Notes: generated by a model from the sequence alone, not told the origin. DNA of 64,000 bases from Gibbula magus (GCA_936450465.1 OW388294.1:67660075-67724074); one strand, 5' to 3'. Counted from the first letter of the stretch, positions 23,701 to 34,159 are shown. Program-made: numbers and translations.

Positions 23701-26700
23701 CCTGACGGTTCAGACCGATGCCTCCCTCACGGGATGGGGCGGGGTTCTGGGATCTTGCATGGTCTCAGGCCTGTGGTCACAGGCCGAGTCTCAGCTGCAC
23801 ATCAATGTGTTAGAGCTCAGGGCGGCCAGGCTGGTCTTGCAGCACCTGAGGGATCAGTTGAGGGGTCAGGTGGTCCGTTCCAACAGGACCGCCATGACTT
23901 ACATCCTCAAACAGGGCGGTACGGTTTCTCCGACCCTCCTGGAGGAGACATGGCATTTCTTCCTTTGGTGCAACCAGGTCGACACCACGGTCCTGCCTGC
24001 CAGTGTACTTACCAGGGGTGGACAATGTCCGAGCAGACGCTCTGTCTCGCAGGATCCTTGCCCCCCACGAGTGGCTTCTGGATCGAGAGATATGCAATAT
24101 TATCTCCCAGTTATATGGGTCATTCCAGGTGGATCTGTTTGCTTCAGGGACGAACTTTCAGATACCTCAGTTCTGCTCCAGGATACCCGACCCACGGGCC
24201 TTATCCCAGGACACGTTAGAACTGGACTGGACAGACAGAGTTCTGTGGGCCTTCCTGCCAGTGCCTCTGATCTCCAAGGTCCTTGCCCATCTAGCCACTC
24301 AGTCTCCGCGTCTGCTGGTGCTTCTCACACCTCTGTGGGCAGCGCAGAGTTTGTTTACACAGGTACTCAGGTTTCTGGCTAAGCCACCTGCTCTGTTACC
24401 GCGTCGACCAGGACTTCTGTCCCAGGACGGAGCCCCCCACCCCAACCCCAGGGTGCAGTGGGTGGCTTGGCCTCTGTCCGGAATCGCATCCAAAACAGCG
24501 GTATTCCTGCACGAGTTGCAGACACAATACTGGCTTCGAGGAGGGATTCGACGAACATTCAGTACGAAGATAGATGGACCTGTTATGCACGCTGGTGTGC
24601 AGATAGAGACATTCTCGATCCCTTTTCTGCAGATCTAGTGGTGGTCCTGGAGTTCCTGCAGTCCAGATTAGATGCTGGCCTAGCCGCATCAACTGTCAGG
24701 GGATACATCACGGCTATCTCAGCCTTTCACGTTCCAGTGGACGGTGCTCTTTTGGGTGCCCATCTGCTGATCCAGCGCTTCTTAGCAGGTGTGGACAGGA
24801 TCCGTCCTCCTTTGAGGCGGATCAGCCCCGTATGGGACCTATCAATAGTCCTTGATTGGCTTTCTGGTCCTAGGTTCAGGGATATGTCTTCATTGTCTCT
24901 CCAGTTGTTAACCTGGAAGACAGCTTTTCTAGTGGCGGTGGCATCTGGCATACGGTAGGAGACATACATGCTATGTCTGCCGATCCCGAGCTCACAGTCT
25001 TCCACAGGGACAGAGTCAGTATCAGACTGCCAGACTCCTACCGACCTAAAGTGGCCCACTCATTTCATGTGACGGTCCCCATTGAGTTACCGGCGCTGAA
25101 GCAGCAGCAAGCAGGGTTTACCCGCCTCTAAGCAGTCGATCTCGAGATGGATTGTCTCGACTATCTGTTTAGCCTATGTTCATAAGGGCCGTGGAGCCCC
25201 CAGGTGACCTCAAGGCTCATTCGGTTAGGGCAGTCGCGACGTCAAAAGCGTATGCAGCGGCCCTGCCCATTGAAGAGATCTGCTCCGCTGCTATCTGGAG
25301 CCAGCCTAGCACGTTCATTCGCCACTACCAACTCGACAGGCTCTCGGGTGAGCGTGCTCGGTTTGGTCAGGTACTAACGCCACTAATATCTGTTGATACT
25401 AAGGGCCCAAGTCTCTTTTCCCACGGTTACTTCCCTGGCTGAAGACCCCTGTGGGGAGATCTTTTGTTATGGGATTTTTTGTCCCCGTTCTCTCTCTTTG
25501 TCAACAAAAGGGGGGGGGGGGGGGGGGGGGGTATTTAGACCTGTAAGTACCCCAAGGAGGATCCCTTCTGAAAAAGAATCAAACAAACCTGTATAGGTTG
25601 CAGATTCTTTGAAGGGGATCCTCCTTGGGGTAGGGCCACCCACCTTCATTCAGTCTACATGACTGGATTGAAAAGTGGTGAGAATAGAGTTATCTGCCCT
25701 TGGCTGCATAGCAACCACTAGGGAGGGAGGCTCATGAGGGGTGACCAAAAGTATGTTTTTTTAGTTTTTTAACCGATTTTTTATGTGGAAAAAATAGTTA
25801 CAACCTGTCATACACCTAAAATCAGAGATTTTATGCAATAAGTACCCCAAGGAGGATCCCCTTCAAAGAATCTGCAACCTATACAGGTTTGTTCGAATTA
25901 TTGATAAATTTCAGGGTATATTCTGCCGGTACCCCCAGCTGCCTCCCCCCGCCCCGCTTCAGCTTAAGGTGGTTAAGTCGATGATGGTGGCCCACCGGAT
26001 GGGCATGGGTCTGATCCAGTTCAATCCACAGATCGTGGGGGACACGTCTCATCTTATCCAGGCCATCGTGGACAACACGAAGGACGGAGGACGTCTCATC
26101 TGTCTTGAGATGACTGGTCAAGAGCAGAGTCAGGGCTTTAGTGCAGCCATGCAGGGCATCAGTCCTAGTGAGTGTGTTCAACTCTCTAGGTAGATTACAT
26201 CATCGATGATTAATAATCACACTATTTTGAAGTAAACAAATAGTATGTGAGGTTACAGTGGGGGGAGGGGGAGGGGGAGGGGGAGGTGGAGGTGGAGGTG
26301 GAGGTGGGTCCATTTGAACCCACTGAACCGCTCTGGATCTGAAACTGCAAGGCATCATTCAAGGTGAAAGGGGTATATCCATCCAAATTCAGTGTCTTGG
26401 GGGGGGGGGGGGGGGACTTGATTTGCCAGCCAGGTCGGCCGTTTTTGCACACTTTAGAAAAGTTTGATTGTTAGTTGCAGGGCAACTAAGTTGGCTATGA
26501 TGGTTGCCATAACAATAACCTGAATCAACTTGATTGATCAGATCACCCGGGTAGAATGCTCACGTAACCGGGCTATACCCAGGATAGTGCAAATCAAGTG
26601 CCCCCTTCTTGTGAGGAAGAATGGAAACAATTGTATGGATATGCAATTTCTTATTATTTCATGCCTTTTATTATTTTACTTTTGTTACTCCAAATATTAC

Positions 26701-27916
26701 ACAGTACCATGATTTTACATGCAAAATGGAAATAGAGAATTGAGACAACTTTATGGATATACAACAAAAAAGGGTAGATGGACAAAAGATTGTATAAACT
26801 GCATACCATTATGTGAAATACATGGATTGTATAAGTGATAAGTGAGGTGATTGGAAACTAGATGAACGTTTATACAATAATCTTGATTGTGGCAGTGGTT
26901 AATGGCAGCAAACAGAGTGTCAATAGAGAGAATAATCTCCCTGGTTAGTTACAGTACATTACAAGGTGAGCTTACTTAGTGCATGAAATAAGCTTGAAAA
27001 GAAGAAGGCCCAAAAGTTTTACTTTGTCAATTAAAATGGCCAAATTAAAATAAAAACCTGAAAAAGTTGCCAGCCTGAAAGAAAAAATGACCAGGTTTCC
27101 AGCTGAATTCTCAGTGGAATGATAAAGTAAGGTGTGCAGAATTAATGAAACTGTGCACTCTAAAAGTAGCAAATAAACCGTCATGTTGCAGTGTTGTTCC
27201 TAGAGGGCGTCCTGGGGACATTTGCCCACCTTTTTGGCTAGGTGTTCTTTAAAATCTGGAGAAGTAGGATACTTTTACCATTGCAAAGGGTCCCACTTGT
27301 TCAGAAATGGCCAAAATGACCCCCTCAGGAGAACACCTAGGAACAACACTGCATCATGCTGTGTATCAAGGAACTGATACATAAAGCTTGTTTTTCAGTT
27401 ATGGGCGTAGATCTGTTTTTTGAGATCCCCACAACGCCCACGTCCGAGAGGTACGTCTACCAGACCGTTCCAGTTCCGGTAACTATTCAAGCTCAGATGT
27501 CCAGCGGCATAGGAGGGTCAGTCGTGTGTTCCTGTGACTGGAACGGAATTCTTGGATCTTATCTCATGCAGGGCTGGAAACTTGTGGAAATATTTTTCGA
27601 CATGGGTCAACAACGACACGGGGCGTTCTCGACATCAGCCACCATGACCTCCGTGTGGTTCTTCGAGAAACCAGCTTCTATGATCCAAGACAACCGTCCA
27701 ATATTCGAAGGAACCGTCATCCCCCACTACATAAAAGTTACCGCAGGGTTTACAGGAGCAAGAGCTCACGTAGACTGGGAACCTCTGATCCAGCAGATGG
27801 GCAATCAAGGATGGGAGTTGGCCTGCTTCGTGGAGACCCCGGAAAGTAGGGTCACTGGATTTGGGAATGCAGAAATGAAGATCCTTTTGTTCTTTCAGCG
27901 ACCTCTCATCAAATAG
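14636..27916 (+). CDS. RFTN-like: raftlin-like gene, copy A (four coding exons, 354 aa)
   Basis: Joining 14636-14743, 18564-18749, 25915-26167 and 27399-27916 gives an uninterrupted 354-aa protein. It opens MGGSSSK, an N-myristoylation signal; the Cys3 palmitoylation site of vertebrate raftlin is absent. Exon 2 carries YAEGFRLLTFHKIPG, exon 3 a segment ending RLICLEM, and exon 4 YQTVPVPVTIQAQ, QGWKLVEIFFDMG, QGWELACFVETPE and LLFFQRP. Order and pattern match the raftlin family, lipid-raft-associated membrane-anchored proteins. The length is below that of vertebrate raftlins (about 500-580 aa), mainly because the long acidic linkers are lacking. Introns are phases 0, 0 and 1 and span 3.8, 7.2 and 1.2 kb, swollen by transposons and a minisatellite. 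The reading frame looks intact. The family call rests on remembered motif order, so it needs a profile search. Confidence 0.75.
14802..15221. repeat. MITE family 1, copy 4, in intron 1 of gene A
   Basis: Ends are CAGTCTGAAGAAAATCAATC and TTTTAATCAGACT. It shares GGTTCTATAGATTCCTTGCC and AGTTCGTATCCCGATAAATG with the other copies. There is no 10-bp duplication; instead about 42 bases of host sequence occur on both sides (14759-14800 and 15222-15263). Copy B has that host sequence once, at about 43970-44012. Confidence 0.75.
15501..15532 (-). ncRNA. second hammerhead-like PLE motif
   Basis: On the minus strand it reads CTGATGAAGG, a loop, GTCTCC and CGAAACC. This is the same CTGATGA-stem-GAAAC layout as at 1402, so a PLE terminal-repeat fragment sits in intron 1. 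The stem is weaker and activity is doubtful. Confidence 0.3.
15655..15777. repeat. fold-back element, arms about 50 bp
   Basis: GACATCGTAATTTATCAGAC (about 15682-15701) is exactly inverted after a 29-base loop. Pairing continues outward less perfectly through TTATAACATTCAGT and ACTGAAGGTTATAA. Confidence 0.65.
17175..18468 (-). mobile_element. mariner-family DNA transposon (1294 bp) in intron 1 of gene A
   Basis: Inverted ends are CGAGGGGATATCAAAAAGTTT at the left and its complement at the right, with TA on both sides (17173-17174 and 18469-18470). The length is the normal mariner size. Copy B has the empty site: GTGATGTCATGTATTTGATG near 44617 matches the two flanks joined at one TA. The insertion therefore came after the gene duplication. 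Confidence 0.9.
17249..18300 (-). pseudogene. mariner transposase (DD34D), inactivated
   Basis: This is about 350 codons on the minus strand, starting MVKIEAHSVNKFLHLKG at 18300. The N-terminal helix-turn-helix region runs through YDTVVRWKRNF. One base is gained or lost near 18160, and GSGRPSLTDD continues in another frame. The catalytic residues are D in VTMDECWVY, D in LLADNAPAH and D in FTPSDIFLF; 34 residues separate the last two if the in-frame TGA at 17498-17500 is counted as one, which defines DD34D. The frame ends VSLDGDYVEKS. One frameshift and one stop suggest a recent but dead copy. Confidence 0.85.
18564..18749 (+). CDS. raftlin-like A, coding exon 2
   Basis: It encodes 62 codons, VTMTPSMSFSNANNM to SATVPFQ, between acceptor TTGCTTCACCAG and donor CAG|GTGGGT, with phase 0 on both sides. 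The YAEGFRLLTFHKIPG stretch corresponds to the segment in raftlins where a short hydrophobic helix precedes the first domain. It differs from copy B at seven residues. Confidence 0.85.
19330..22360 (+). repeat. 81-bp minisatellite with a 15-unit higher-order repeat, intron 2 of gene A
   Basis: Roughly 37 tandem units carry CTCTAATGAGACATTGAAAC, then CCCTAATATATGCCTTGATA and AGATTTAAAAC. Because 81 is a multiple of three, one frame stays open for hundreds of codons (19491-20753 and 20900-22045), but this is a by-product. Variant units (for example one with ATGCGACATT) recur in the same order 1214 bases later, so about 15 units were duplicated as a block. Copy B has only one to two rudimentary units (45000-45140), so the array expanded after the gene duplication, from sequence already beside exon 2. 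Confidence 0.9.
22689..22870. repeat. DIRS left inverted terminal repeat
   Basis: It begins GGGATCCTCCTTGGGGTACT and ends AGGGCAGATAACTC. It is the near-perfect reverse complement of 25687-25860. Confidence 0.9.
23095..24440 (+). pseudogene. DIRS reverse transcriptase / RNase H, broken
   Basis: The first frame contains YQFRVLAFGISTALRVFTKL and the catalytic YLDDWL (palm motif), then an RNase H region with QTDASLTGWGG. A shift near 23990-24003 moves reading to the frame with LPGVDNVRADALSRR and then the DIRS-specific tail VDLFAS...PDP. Fingers and upstream palm motifs are missing because of a deletion around 22960-23095. Confidence 0.8.
24458..25442 (+). pseudogene. DIRS tyrosine recombinase, broken
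   Basis: The N-terminal part reads RRDSTNIQYEDRWTCYARWC (core-binding region) up to VASGIR, where TAG follows at 24956-24958. After a frameshift and a probable deletion, the C-terminal part resumes at 25176 with HSVRAVATSKAYAAALP (HxxR motif) and TFIRHYQLD, holding the nucleophilic Tyr. This is the R-HxxR-Y layout of the family. Confidence 0.8.
25545..25632. repeat. DIRS internal complementary region
   Basis: Bases 25545-25580 are complementary to the left end (22675-22710) and 25580-25632 to the right end (about 25844-25893), joined head to tail. Such a region templates the circular intermediate of DIRS elements, so the join also marks the true element ends. Confidence 0.85.
25687..25860. 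repeat. DIRS right inverted terminal repeat
   Basis: It reads GAGTTATCTGCCCTTGGCTG to GTACCCCAAGGAGGATCCC, the inverted partner of 22689-22870. The right terminus continues to about 25893. Confidence 0.9.
25915..26167 (+). CDS. raftlin-like A, coding exon 3
   Basis: It encodes 84 codons plus one base, GIFCRYPQLPPPAPLQLK to AMQGISP. Acceptor AAATTTCAG ends at 25914; donor is CCTA|GTGAGT; intron phase is 1. The segment RLICLEMTGQEQSQGFSAAM probably forms part of the first raftlin domain. It differs from copy B at four residues, the most conserved exon. Confidence 0.85.
26250..26460. repeat. purine-rich low-complexity tracts in intron 3
   Basis: (GGGGGA)n and (GGTGGA)n at 26260-26305 and a G run at 26400-26415 are much longer than in copy B (46340-46365). 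Slippage has expanded them in A. Confidence 0.8.
27189..27351. repeat. hAT-like MITE (163 bp) in intron 3 of gene A
   Basis: Inverted ends are CAGTGTTGTTCCTAG and CTAGGAACAACACTG. The flank TCATGTTG (27181-27188) is repeated as TCATGCTG (27354-27361), and copy B has it once near 47443 with no element. An 8-bp duplication and CAG-type ends suggest hAT. Confidence 0.75.
27399..27916 (+). CDS. raftlin-like A, coding exon 4 and stop
   Basis: Acceptor TTTTTCAG ends at 27398. The split codon is followed by MGVDLFFEIPTTPTSER and 171 residues in all, ending FFQRPLIK before TAG at 27914-27916. It holds two repeat-like halves, each with a QGW motif (QGWKLVEIFF and QGWELACFVE). It is two residues longer than in B (SSGIGGS against SLGGS). 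Confidence 0.9.
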
Positions 27917-28035
27917 ATTAATGTCTTTGAGTGAAGGCCGTGTCCACTTTGAGCGATACGACCACAGTAATTGACCAGTATATTTTAAAATTTATCTGAT
28001 GTCCTCTGTCAGTAATGTTGAATTTGTTCCTCATG

Positions 28036-28041
28036 AATAAA
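28036..28041 (+). terminator. poly(A) signal of raftlin-like gene A
   Basis: AATAAA lies 120 bases after the stop, in CTCATGAATAAAATTGCTC, and is conserved in copy B at 48120. Confidence 0.6.
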
Positions 28042-28049
28042 ATTGCTCA

Positions 28050-28760
28050 TTAAAATTAGCCATGCATTAACAGTTTGTAGTCCTATGATATTTTCTAACT
28101 AACCAAAACTGCCTAGTGATATCCGAGACTTGCCTTATGGCCATTTTCCATATATAAATGTAATAATGTTTTAGCTTGTAATTTGTACACAATCATAAAA
28201 AATCATTGAAAGAATAGGTAAGTTCCTTCTCCCCAAAGTACCTCAAGACTGATAGTTTTGGTTGTTATTTTGGAATTTGCATTTTCCTTTCATAAGATCG
28301 TTTGATGTTGATGTTGATGCTTTGGACCAAACAATATAATAATAACTTCATATTCAGCAGTGTAAACACGCAAACCATGAACACATCTTTCACGTCTCAT
28401 TTTACTTTTGGAATTTGCATTTCATATATTAGTTTTTATTGCTGAAAATATTTTTATCCAACTTAAACTTACTGGATTGACAGATGTCAGTCTATTTTGA
28501 CACAGCTCGTTAAGCTTAACACAATGTGAACTTCTATTGCATTTGTTTGTTCCGTCAAATTCTTGCCTACTCTTTTCATGCTTTGCAGTATTTTTTAACA
28601 TTGCTTACCGACACCAATATTCTTTAGAAGCAGACATAAAATATTCATTATCTTGATGTTTAGTTATCTTTATTATAGAATTATTAACTCAGTAGTGTGT
28701 AGTTTAGAAAATCAAGGTTTCGTTAAGCAATGGCAATCATTTTTGTCCTTGATACAATAC
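28050..28760. other. downstream of gene A, conserved with copy B, no gene
   Basis: It aligns with 48130-48800 throughout and holds no supported coding frame. Confidence 0.5.
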
Positions 28761-28769
28761 TAGGGGTTC

Positions 28770-28945
28770 ACATTAAAATTTTCGCCATGCAGTTTTTGCC
28801 TATTAAGTAACGTTATAACCATTACAGTAATGCCTATGTTTTACCCTCTAAAGTAACTATAAATGACATAAACTATCATTATAATTTTATAAATGTTTTT
28901 TTGGAAAAGTCAACTTTGAAAAACCCATGCTACAGCCCCTTTAAA
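28770..28945. repeat. MITE family 2, right half
   Basis: It ends GCTACAGCCCCTTTAAAG and contains TAAATGACATAAACTATCAT as in the complete copies. Confidence 0.65.
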
Positions 28946-29110
28946 GTTTCTAATTTCTGCATTTTAAATATTTTGTAATATTAAACATGTAATCTATCAA
29001 GATTTTTATGTGTGGGCAAGATGTAAAAAATCGCCATTGTTTATCTGTCATTTGGCAAACATTTAATCATGAACACCATGGATTTCTTGTAAGTGCAGGA
29101 ACTTATATAT

Positions 29111-29460
29111 ATATGTGTACTGTTATGCTACATTGCGGTTGTGACAGAATCTCTATATACATATGTGTACTGTTATGCTACATTGCGGTTGTGACAGAAT
29201 CTCTATATACATATGTGTACTGTTATACTACATTACGGTTGTGACAGAATCTCTATATACATATGTGTACTGTTATACTACATTACGGTTGTGACAGAAT
29301 CTCTATATACATATGTGTACTGTTATACTACATTACGGTTGTGACAGAATCTCTATATACATATGTGTACTGTTATACTACATTGCGGTTGTGACAGAAT
29401 CTCTATATACATATGTGTACTGTTATACTACATTACGGTTGTGACAGAATCTCTATACAA
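29111..29460. repeat. 50-bp minisatellite, seven units
   Basis: ATATGTGTACTGTTATGCTA plus CATTGCGGTTGTGACAGAAT recurs exactly every 50 bases from 29111, with a GCTACATTGCGG to ACTACATTACGG variant. Copy B has a single unexpanded equivalent near 49910-49960. Confidence 0.95.
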
Positions 29461-30036
29461 TCTGTAAGCAACTTTAACTATTAAACTTGATAGTGTGATA
29501 TTTCCAAATTTGATGAAAATACTGTTGTTTTTTTCCCCCCAAACTATTAATATACAAAGTTACTGAACTTCAAAAACCTCTTGATTATTATATTGCAATT
29601 TATATCAACATGAACATTTAAAAAAACAAACCTTGAAGATTTTCTTTTGATCTTCTGGACAAAGATCTGTACCAAACTATGCAAGTTGCATCTTATAAAG
29701 AAATGGTATATCCATTAATTGTGATAAACTATCTGAGAAAAGTTTGTGATGTTTTCGTTGTGTACAACATGTATATTTTGTTGTCGTTTTTCAACACAAA
29801 TGTGTATTTGTATAGATAGCTTGATTGACTGATAAATCGATTCTGCTGTGATCTTACAAGAGATCAGATTAGCAATTATCATAGTTTGGTTTTAATATCT
29901 TTTTAAAATATTGCTGATAAAAAATTTTCTGTAGCTGTTGCCAGCTATATTCAATGTCAATCTTTTTATTATCTATTCATGCCAACAAATATGGAAAAAT
30001 CTGTAACCATAAACTGAATATGAATACTCAGTATTA

Positions 30037-30366
30037 AAGGGGCAGTAGCAGGTTTTTTCCGCTCAAATAAGTCGATGAAATGTATTGGAAAAATAATGTC
30101 GCTAATAGTTAAAAACCCTTCTCTCTTCGTAAAATCAAGTAAAAAATGAGATAACATGGTTTGGTGAAGCCAAGGGAATTGTTTTTGTACATTAAAATGG
30201 CCGCCATGCAATTTTGCTTTATAAACTGTTGTCACCACTACGGATAATTTGTTTGTGTAATAAGATGTTTTTACCTCTAAAGTAAACATAAATGACATAA
30301 ACTATCATTATAACTGGGAAATTTGCAAAAATAGAATTTGCAAAAAAGATGCTACAGCCCCTTTAA
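30037..30366. repeat. MITE family 2, complete copy (330 bp)
   Basis: It starts TTAAAGGGGCAGTAGCAGGT and ends ATGCTACAGCCCCTTTAA. It is AT-rich with no coding capacity. Confidence 0.75.
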
Positions 30367-30439
30367 TAATGACCTTCTGTCACATCATGAGCGAGTTATT
30401 ACTTATGTGTAACCAATATGTTAAAAAAGATTTTCTTCA

Positions 30440-30612
30440 GAAAAGTAGAGTAAGTTTATCTGCAGAAAAATTCCTTAATTGTGAAGTTGCACAACGTTTT
30501 GGAGTATTTGTTTACTCATTTATCAGCTCTCCGTATTACTAGGAGTAAGCATATACTCCTAAATGTCATGTATGTTCACAATAAATATGTTGTTGTCAAG
30601 AAAATGTTTCTT
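30440..30612. repeat. decayed PLE/SINE-like terminal repeat
   Basis: It corresponds to 50742-50900 in copy B, where the complement contains CTGATGAAGGTGTAAGCATA and CAATAAAGAAGTTATTTTCC, both close to the PLE at 1402-1480. Here it is more worn. Presence in both copies dates it before the duplication. Confidence 0.5.
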
Positions 30613-30755
30613 TTCTTATGTTTTCCACTGCTAGTTGCCATTCAAAGATTTTTTGTAATTGCTCAAATGAAATGAATCTATACCTGTGATAATGGTTTCA
30701 CAAAACTATATATTTGTGTGTGTGATGCATGATGTTTATACTTTTAAGGGCTTGT

Positions 30756-30955
30756 TATGCCCCCGAATCGGAGATTCCGGGTGTATATTGCTTTTCACCT
30801 GTCTGTCTGTCCATGTGTTTGTCCACAAAAACTTTTAACCTTGGCCATAACTTTAGATTGCTTAGAGCTAGGGCTATTATACTTGGCATTTGCATACCTT
30901 GTGATGGCTGATAGCATATATCCGGGGGCGTACGTGTTTAACAAACACGTCTTGT
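30756..30955 (+). mobile_element. Helentron-like element E3 (200 bp)
   Basis: The head is TATGCCCCCGAATCGGAGAT plus TCCGGGTG, followed by CTGTCTGTCTGTCC. The tail has CCGGGGGCGTACGTG, hairpin ACGTGTTTAACAAACACGT and CTTGT. Copy B reads TATGGGTGGTTTTTAGGTAT at 51231, the uninterrupted site, so the target is again within Ts. Confidence 0.7.
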
Positions 30956-30959
30956 TTTT

Positions 30960-31820
30960 AGGAATATTGAAATTGACCATATGAGATTATTTTGATCAAA
31001 TGTTTGAAAGTTTGGCTGAAAATATAGATATTTCAAGTTATGTATATTTGATGCAAAATTTAGATCATAATGATTTGAAACTGAAGCCCAAGTATAATTC
31101 TATACACTCTTTTTGAGATTGTGACAATTAATAGTGCCTTATATAACCGAACGTCCAAAATTTCATTACTAATTGATGAAAACAATATTATGTAAAGCGT
31201 TACCAAATTATTTGGTGCGTTTCCCCTAATATACCATGTATACTGTATAATCAGGTACTTTATTTCTGCCCATGTATAATGACTGCACATGTATAATGAT
31301 GTTTCTCGATTTTATTTAAAACTTAATAAATATGCAATATTTGGCGATTGGGGATGACTGTACAAGTTGAGTGAAATTATTTGAATGGAAATCAGTACAT
31401 ATTGTATGTGAGCACATATTTAAGTCAAATAAAATATTATGAAACACAATGGATGCATGTTAATCGGAGACCAGCCATGTGCACGTTATCTCTTTCCTTG
31501 GACTAGGAAGGAAAAAATCTTTACTTAATCATGTTTCATTTTTGAAGTTCAACAGGAAGGAGCGGACATCCTTAAATATTTTGTCCGAACGCCCTGGGCA
31601 TGTGTTGCATTAATTCCCTCCATGCAGTTTCCACATAGCTTTTGTGTTTTCATCTGTCACCAAATCGTGCAGCTAAATTGGGTCTCATTGTATATCCTAT
31701 TCTGAAACCTCTTTAAATGTTTTGTCTGAACGATCAAGGCATTATTGAATTGCTTTCCCTCCAAATAACTTTTGTGTCATCAAACAAGTCATGAGTGACT
31801 CTTGTTCCAAAGTGGTTTGA
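30960..31820. other. duplicon A intergenic, with MITE family 3 fragment
   Basis: 31300-31445 is the right half of the MITE at 32088 (ends AACACAATGGATGCATG). The rest aligns with copy B 51240-51515 and 51890-52500. No gene is seen. Confidence 0.5.
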
Positions 31821-31823
31821 TGT

Positions 31824-32012
31824 CACAGGAACTCGATATCGTAAGTAAAATGTAGGTAAAACATAGGTAAAACAAACCTACCCCTATATAACATAGAGTA
31901 TGTTATATAGGGGTAGGTTTGTTTCACCTACTTTTTACCTACATTTTATCTTTGTTATTTGTTTGACCTATGTTTTACCTATACATTTTACTTACGATAT
32001 TGAGTTCCTGTG
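31824..32012. repeat. long hairpin (189 bp) in duplicon A
   Basis: CACAGGAACTCGATATCG at the left is inverted at the right end. Pairing runs through GTAAGTAAAATGTAGGTAAA to a centre at TATATAACATAGAGTATGTT, with some extra bases in the right arm. The same hairpin, cleaner, lies at 52510-52656. Confidence 0.9.
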
Positions 32013-32087
32013 TTTGATGTGTTGTTGTTTTCTCTCATTATCGCCAAATTGGATCAAACAGTTGTTTCATTTCTATTTGAAGAGATT

Positions 32088-32582
32088 AAAGGTACATCCA
32101 TTGTGTTGTTGGGGGTCACATATTGCAAACGTTATAAATAGTGTTACTTTATCGAGAAGTACCGACTGTTACCGAAAACTACTATTTTGATGATAGTAGA
32201 CTTAGCATATTGACGATATGAAGGTAAAAGTAGTGATTTCTGATCGAAAACCGGACAATGCACAGCGTGTGGCGCGCGTCAATGAGTCAAACGTAATTTT
32301 TGAATCTTATTTATAACATACAAGAAGACAAATTTGATTTGGTAATGTTTAATAGGTCATATAACTACTGTGCATGTAAATTGGACTTGCAGTTTCGGTT
32401 TCTGCACATGCATAATGATGTTACTCAATTTTAATTGGAAACTAGCAATTATGATACATTTGGCGATTGGGGATGGATATGCAAGCTGAGTGAATTTATT
32501 TGTATTGTAGACAGCACATTTCGTGAGTTGGGGCATATTACAGACAAATAAAATTTTATGAAACACAATGGATGCACCTTTA
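32088..32582. repeat. MITE family 3 (AAAGGTACATCCATTGTG ends), 495 bp
   Basis: Ends are AAAGGTACATCCATTGTGTT and AACACAATGGATGCACCTTT. Copy B has the uninterrupted AAGAGATTATTGAATTCACT at 52725, so insertion came after the duplication with a TA or TTA duplication. Confidence 0.75.
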
Positions 32583-32589
32583 ATGAATT

Positions 32590-33510
32590 CACTTTTGATA
32601 CCCGTTATTTGAGTTTTTTCTGTTTGTTGCTTTTTCAGACCAGATTTATCTGCTTTTTTGGCAATCTCTTACTCAAATTTCATTATGGTTATCTGTTCAC
32701 ACTATTTGGTTCTGTTAAACGTCCTTAAGAAGTACAAAGAAAGCGAATCATGTTGTTTGATTAACGTTGACCTAAGACCTTCTACTGATAACAGAAAAAA
32801 TTAACAAATGGTTATAATTTATTTCAGAAATAGAAGACGAGTTGGCATGCTCTATCATAAAATAAAACATGGCTGGGAGTATAAAAACATGAAGGGCGCA
32901 GCTCCCTATTCTACGATAAAGTACAGTAATGAGTCTTCTATTTCTTATCTGAGATGCCCTTACCGGTTAGACAATTGCTCACTTTTACATGCAAGCCGTT
33001 GAGATATTATGTTATTTTTATAAACTATATTTACTACTGCAATCAAAGTGATGTAAAATATAATGTCATTACTGACGTCTCAAATCACGGGCGTGTTTTA
33101 TAGTCTAAAAGAGCACGCTGTTATTGCTGTGGGTATTTTATATTATTATATATGTTTGTTCACTCTACATAATCTTTTAACATTTTTATATGGAAGTATT
33201 TGTTATAATGTCGTAAAGCAAACCTGAAATAAAGAGCATAGAAGGTGTACACCTAATAATATTTGTTTTGCTTTGCTTTTCAAACTGTTTACTTGTTACT
33301 AAATGGCAAGACCAATTATTTACTTATAAATATAATCATCTGAACTCATAATATTATTACTTTGATATATTTTGATGATTATATCGAATAAAATATCTAT
33401 TAATAATCAAATCATGATACAGTAGTCTTTGTTTTTTATTAGTGAAACGAATACTAACTTGTAGGGAATATTTGTATTTTGATCTGTGTTAATACATTAT
33501 TAACCAAATT
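32590..33510. other. duplicon A right part, no gene
   Basis: It aligns with 52735-54070. Open frames are not conserved between the two copies, which argues against coding. Confidence 0.5.
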
Positions 33511-33527
33511 ATATATATATATATATA

Positions 33528-34147
33528 CAGTCAGACCTCGATAATCCGAACACTTCCTTTTTTCATCAAAATAGTTCGGATAGTGAAATGTTCGGACTAC
33601 TGAAATGAACCAAACAAAGATGGAGTTACTCCCCTTTGAATCTACATACAGACGTATTTAGAATATCAAATGAGTTTTATTTCATATACACATAACAACT
33701 GGGATACATATATCAGGTTTGAAGAATTTGCCGATTGGGAGGCGTCGCTTCGGGTTCATCATCAGACTCGTCTTCAATTTATTACAATCACAAACTCCCA
33801 ACGCACAAAGTGAGACATCTCAATTTATTACAATCACAAACTACTGACACTTCAACTCCCTTGTCAATCCCCTGTCATAGATGTTTACCGATTCAATCAG
33901 TGTGGTGCTCGCTTGTCTAGGGGATTGGCCGAACGCTTTGATGAACCGTCGGATTAATGAAAAAAAGAAATAGCTGTAATAAACTAATCCGTTACAGCTA
34001 ATTAGCGTTCTGATTCGGAAACGGAAGCAACAGATTAATGAATCCACATTTAATGAGTTTATATAGAGATTAGTTTGGTTACAGCTTGCTACCGTTCGGA
34101 CACTGCGAGATTCGGATTATCGGTGGCCGTACTATCGCGACTTGACT
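33528..34147. repeat. pogo/Tigger-like MITE
   Basis: It starts CAGTCAGACCTCGATAATCC inside an (AT)n tract. The right side holds TTCGGATTATCG and ends CTTGACTC before TATATATA. Internal segments repeat TTCGGA. CAGT...CTCGATAATCCG ends are typical of pogo/Tigger relatives. The right end is interrupted. Confidence 0.55.
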
Positions 34148-34159
34148 CTATATATATTA

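Larger units (their letters stand above)
22675..25896 (+). mobile_element. DIRS-like tyrosine-recombinase retrotransposon, internally deleted
   Basis: The element is 3.2 kb with inverted terminal repeats (22689-22870 and 25687-25860), an internal complementary region (25545-25632), reverse transcriptase/RNase H and a tyrosine recombinase. This is the DIRS plan. No gag and no N-terminal reverse transcriptase are left, so it is shorter than the usual 5-6 kb. Copy B has the unoccupied site around TATATATTTATTGACAAATTTC (about 45788), so the insertion followed the duplication. It lies in intron 2, 18 bases from the acceptor of exon 3. A run of 22 G at 25510-25531 lies inside. Confidence 0.85.

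Noticed and set aside
23620..24219. Extra frames of 95-199 codons inside the DIRS element
   Set aside because: They are shadows in other frames of the GC-rich reverse transcriptase and RNase H coding sequence.
27655..27849. Second frame in exon 4 of the raftlin-like genes (also 47738-47932)
   Set aside because: It is conserved only because the overlapping raftlin frame is conserved; no other support.
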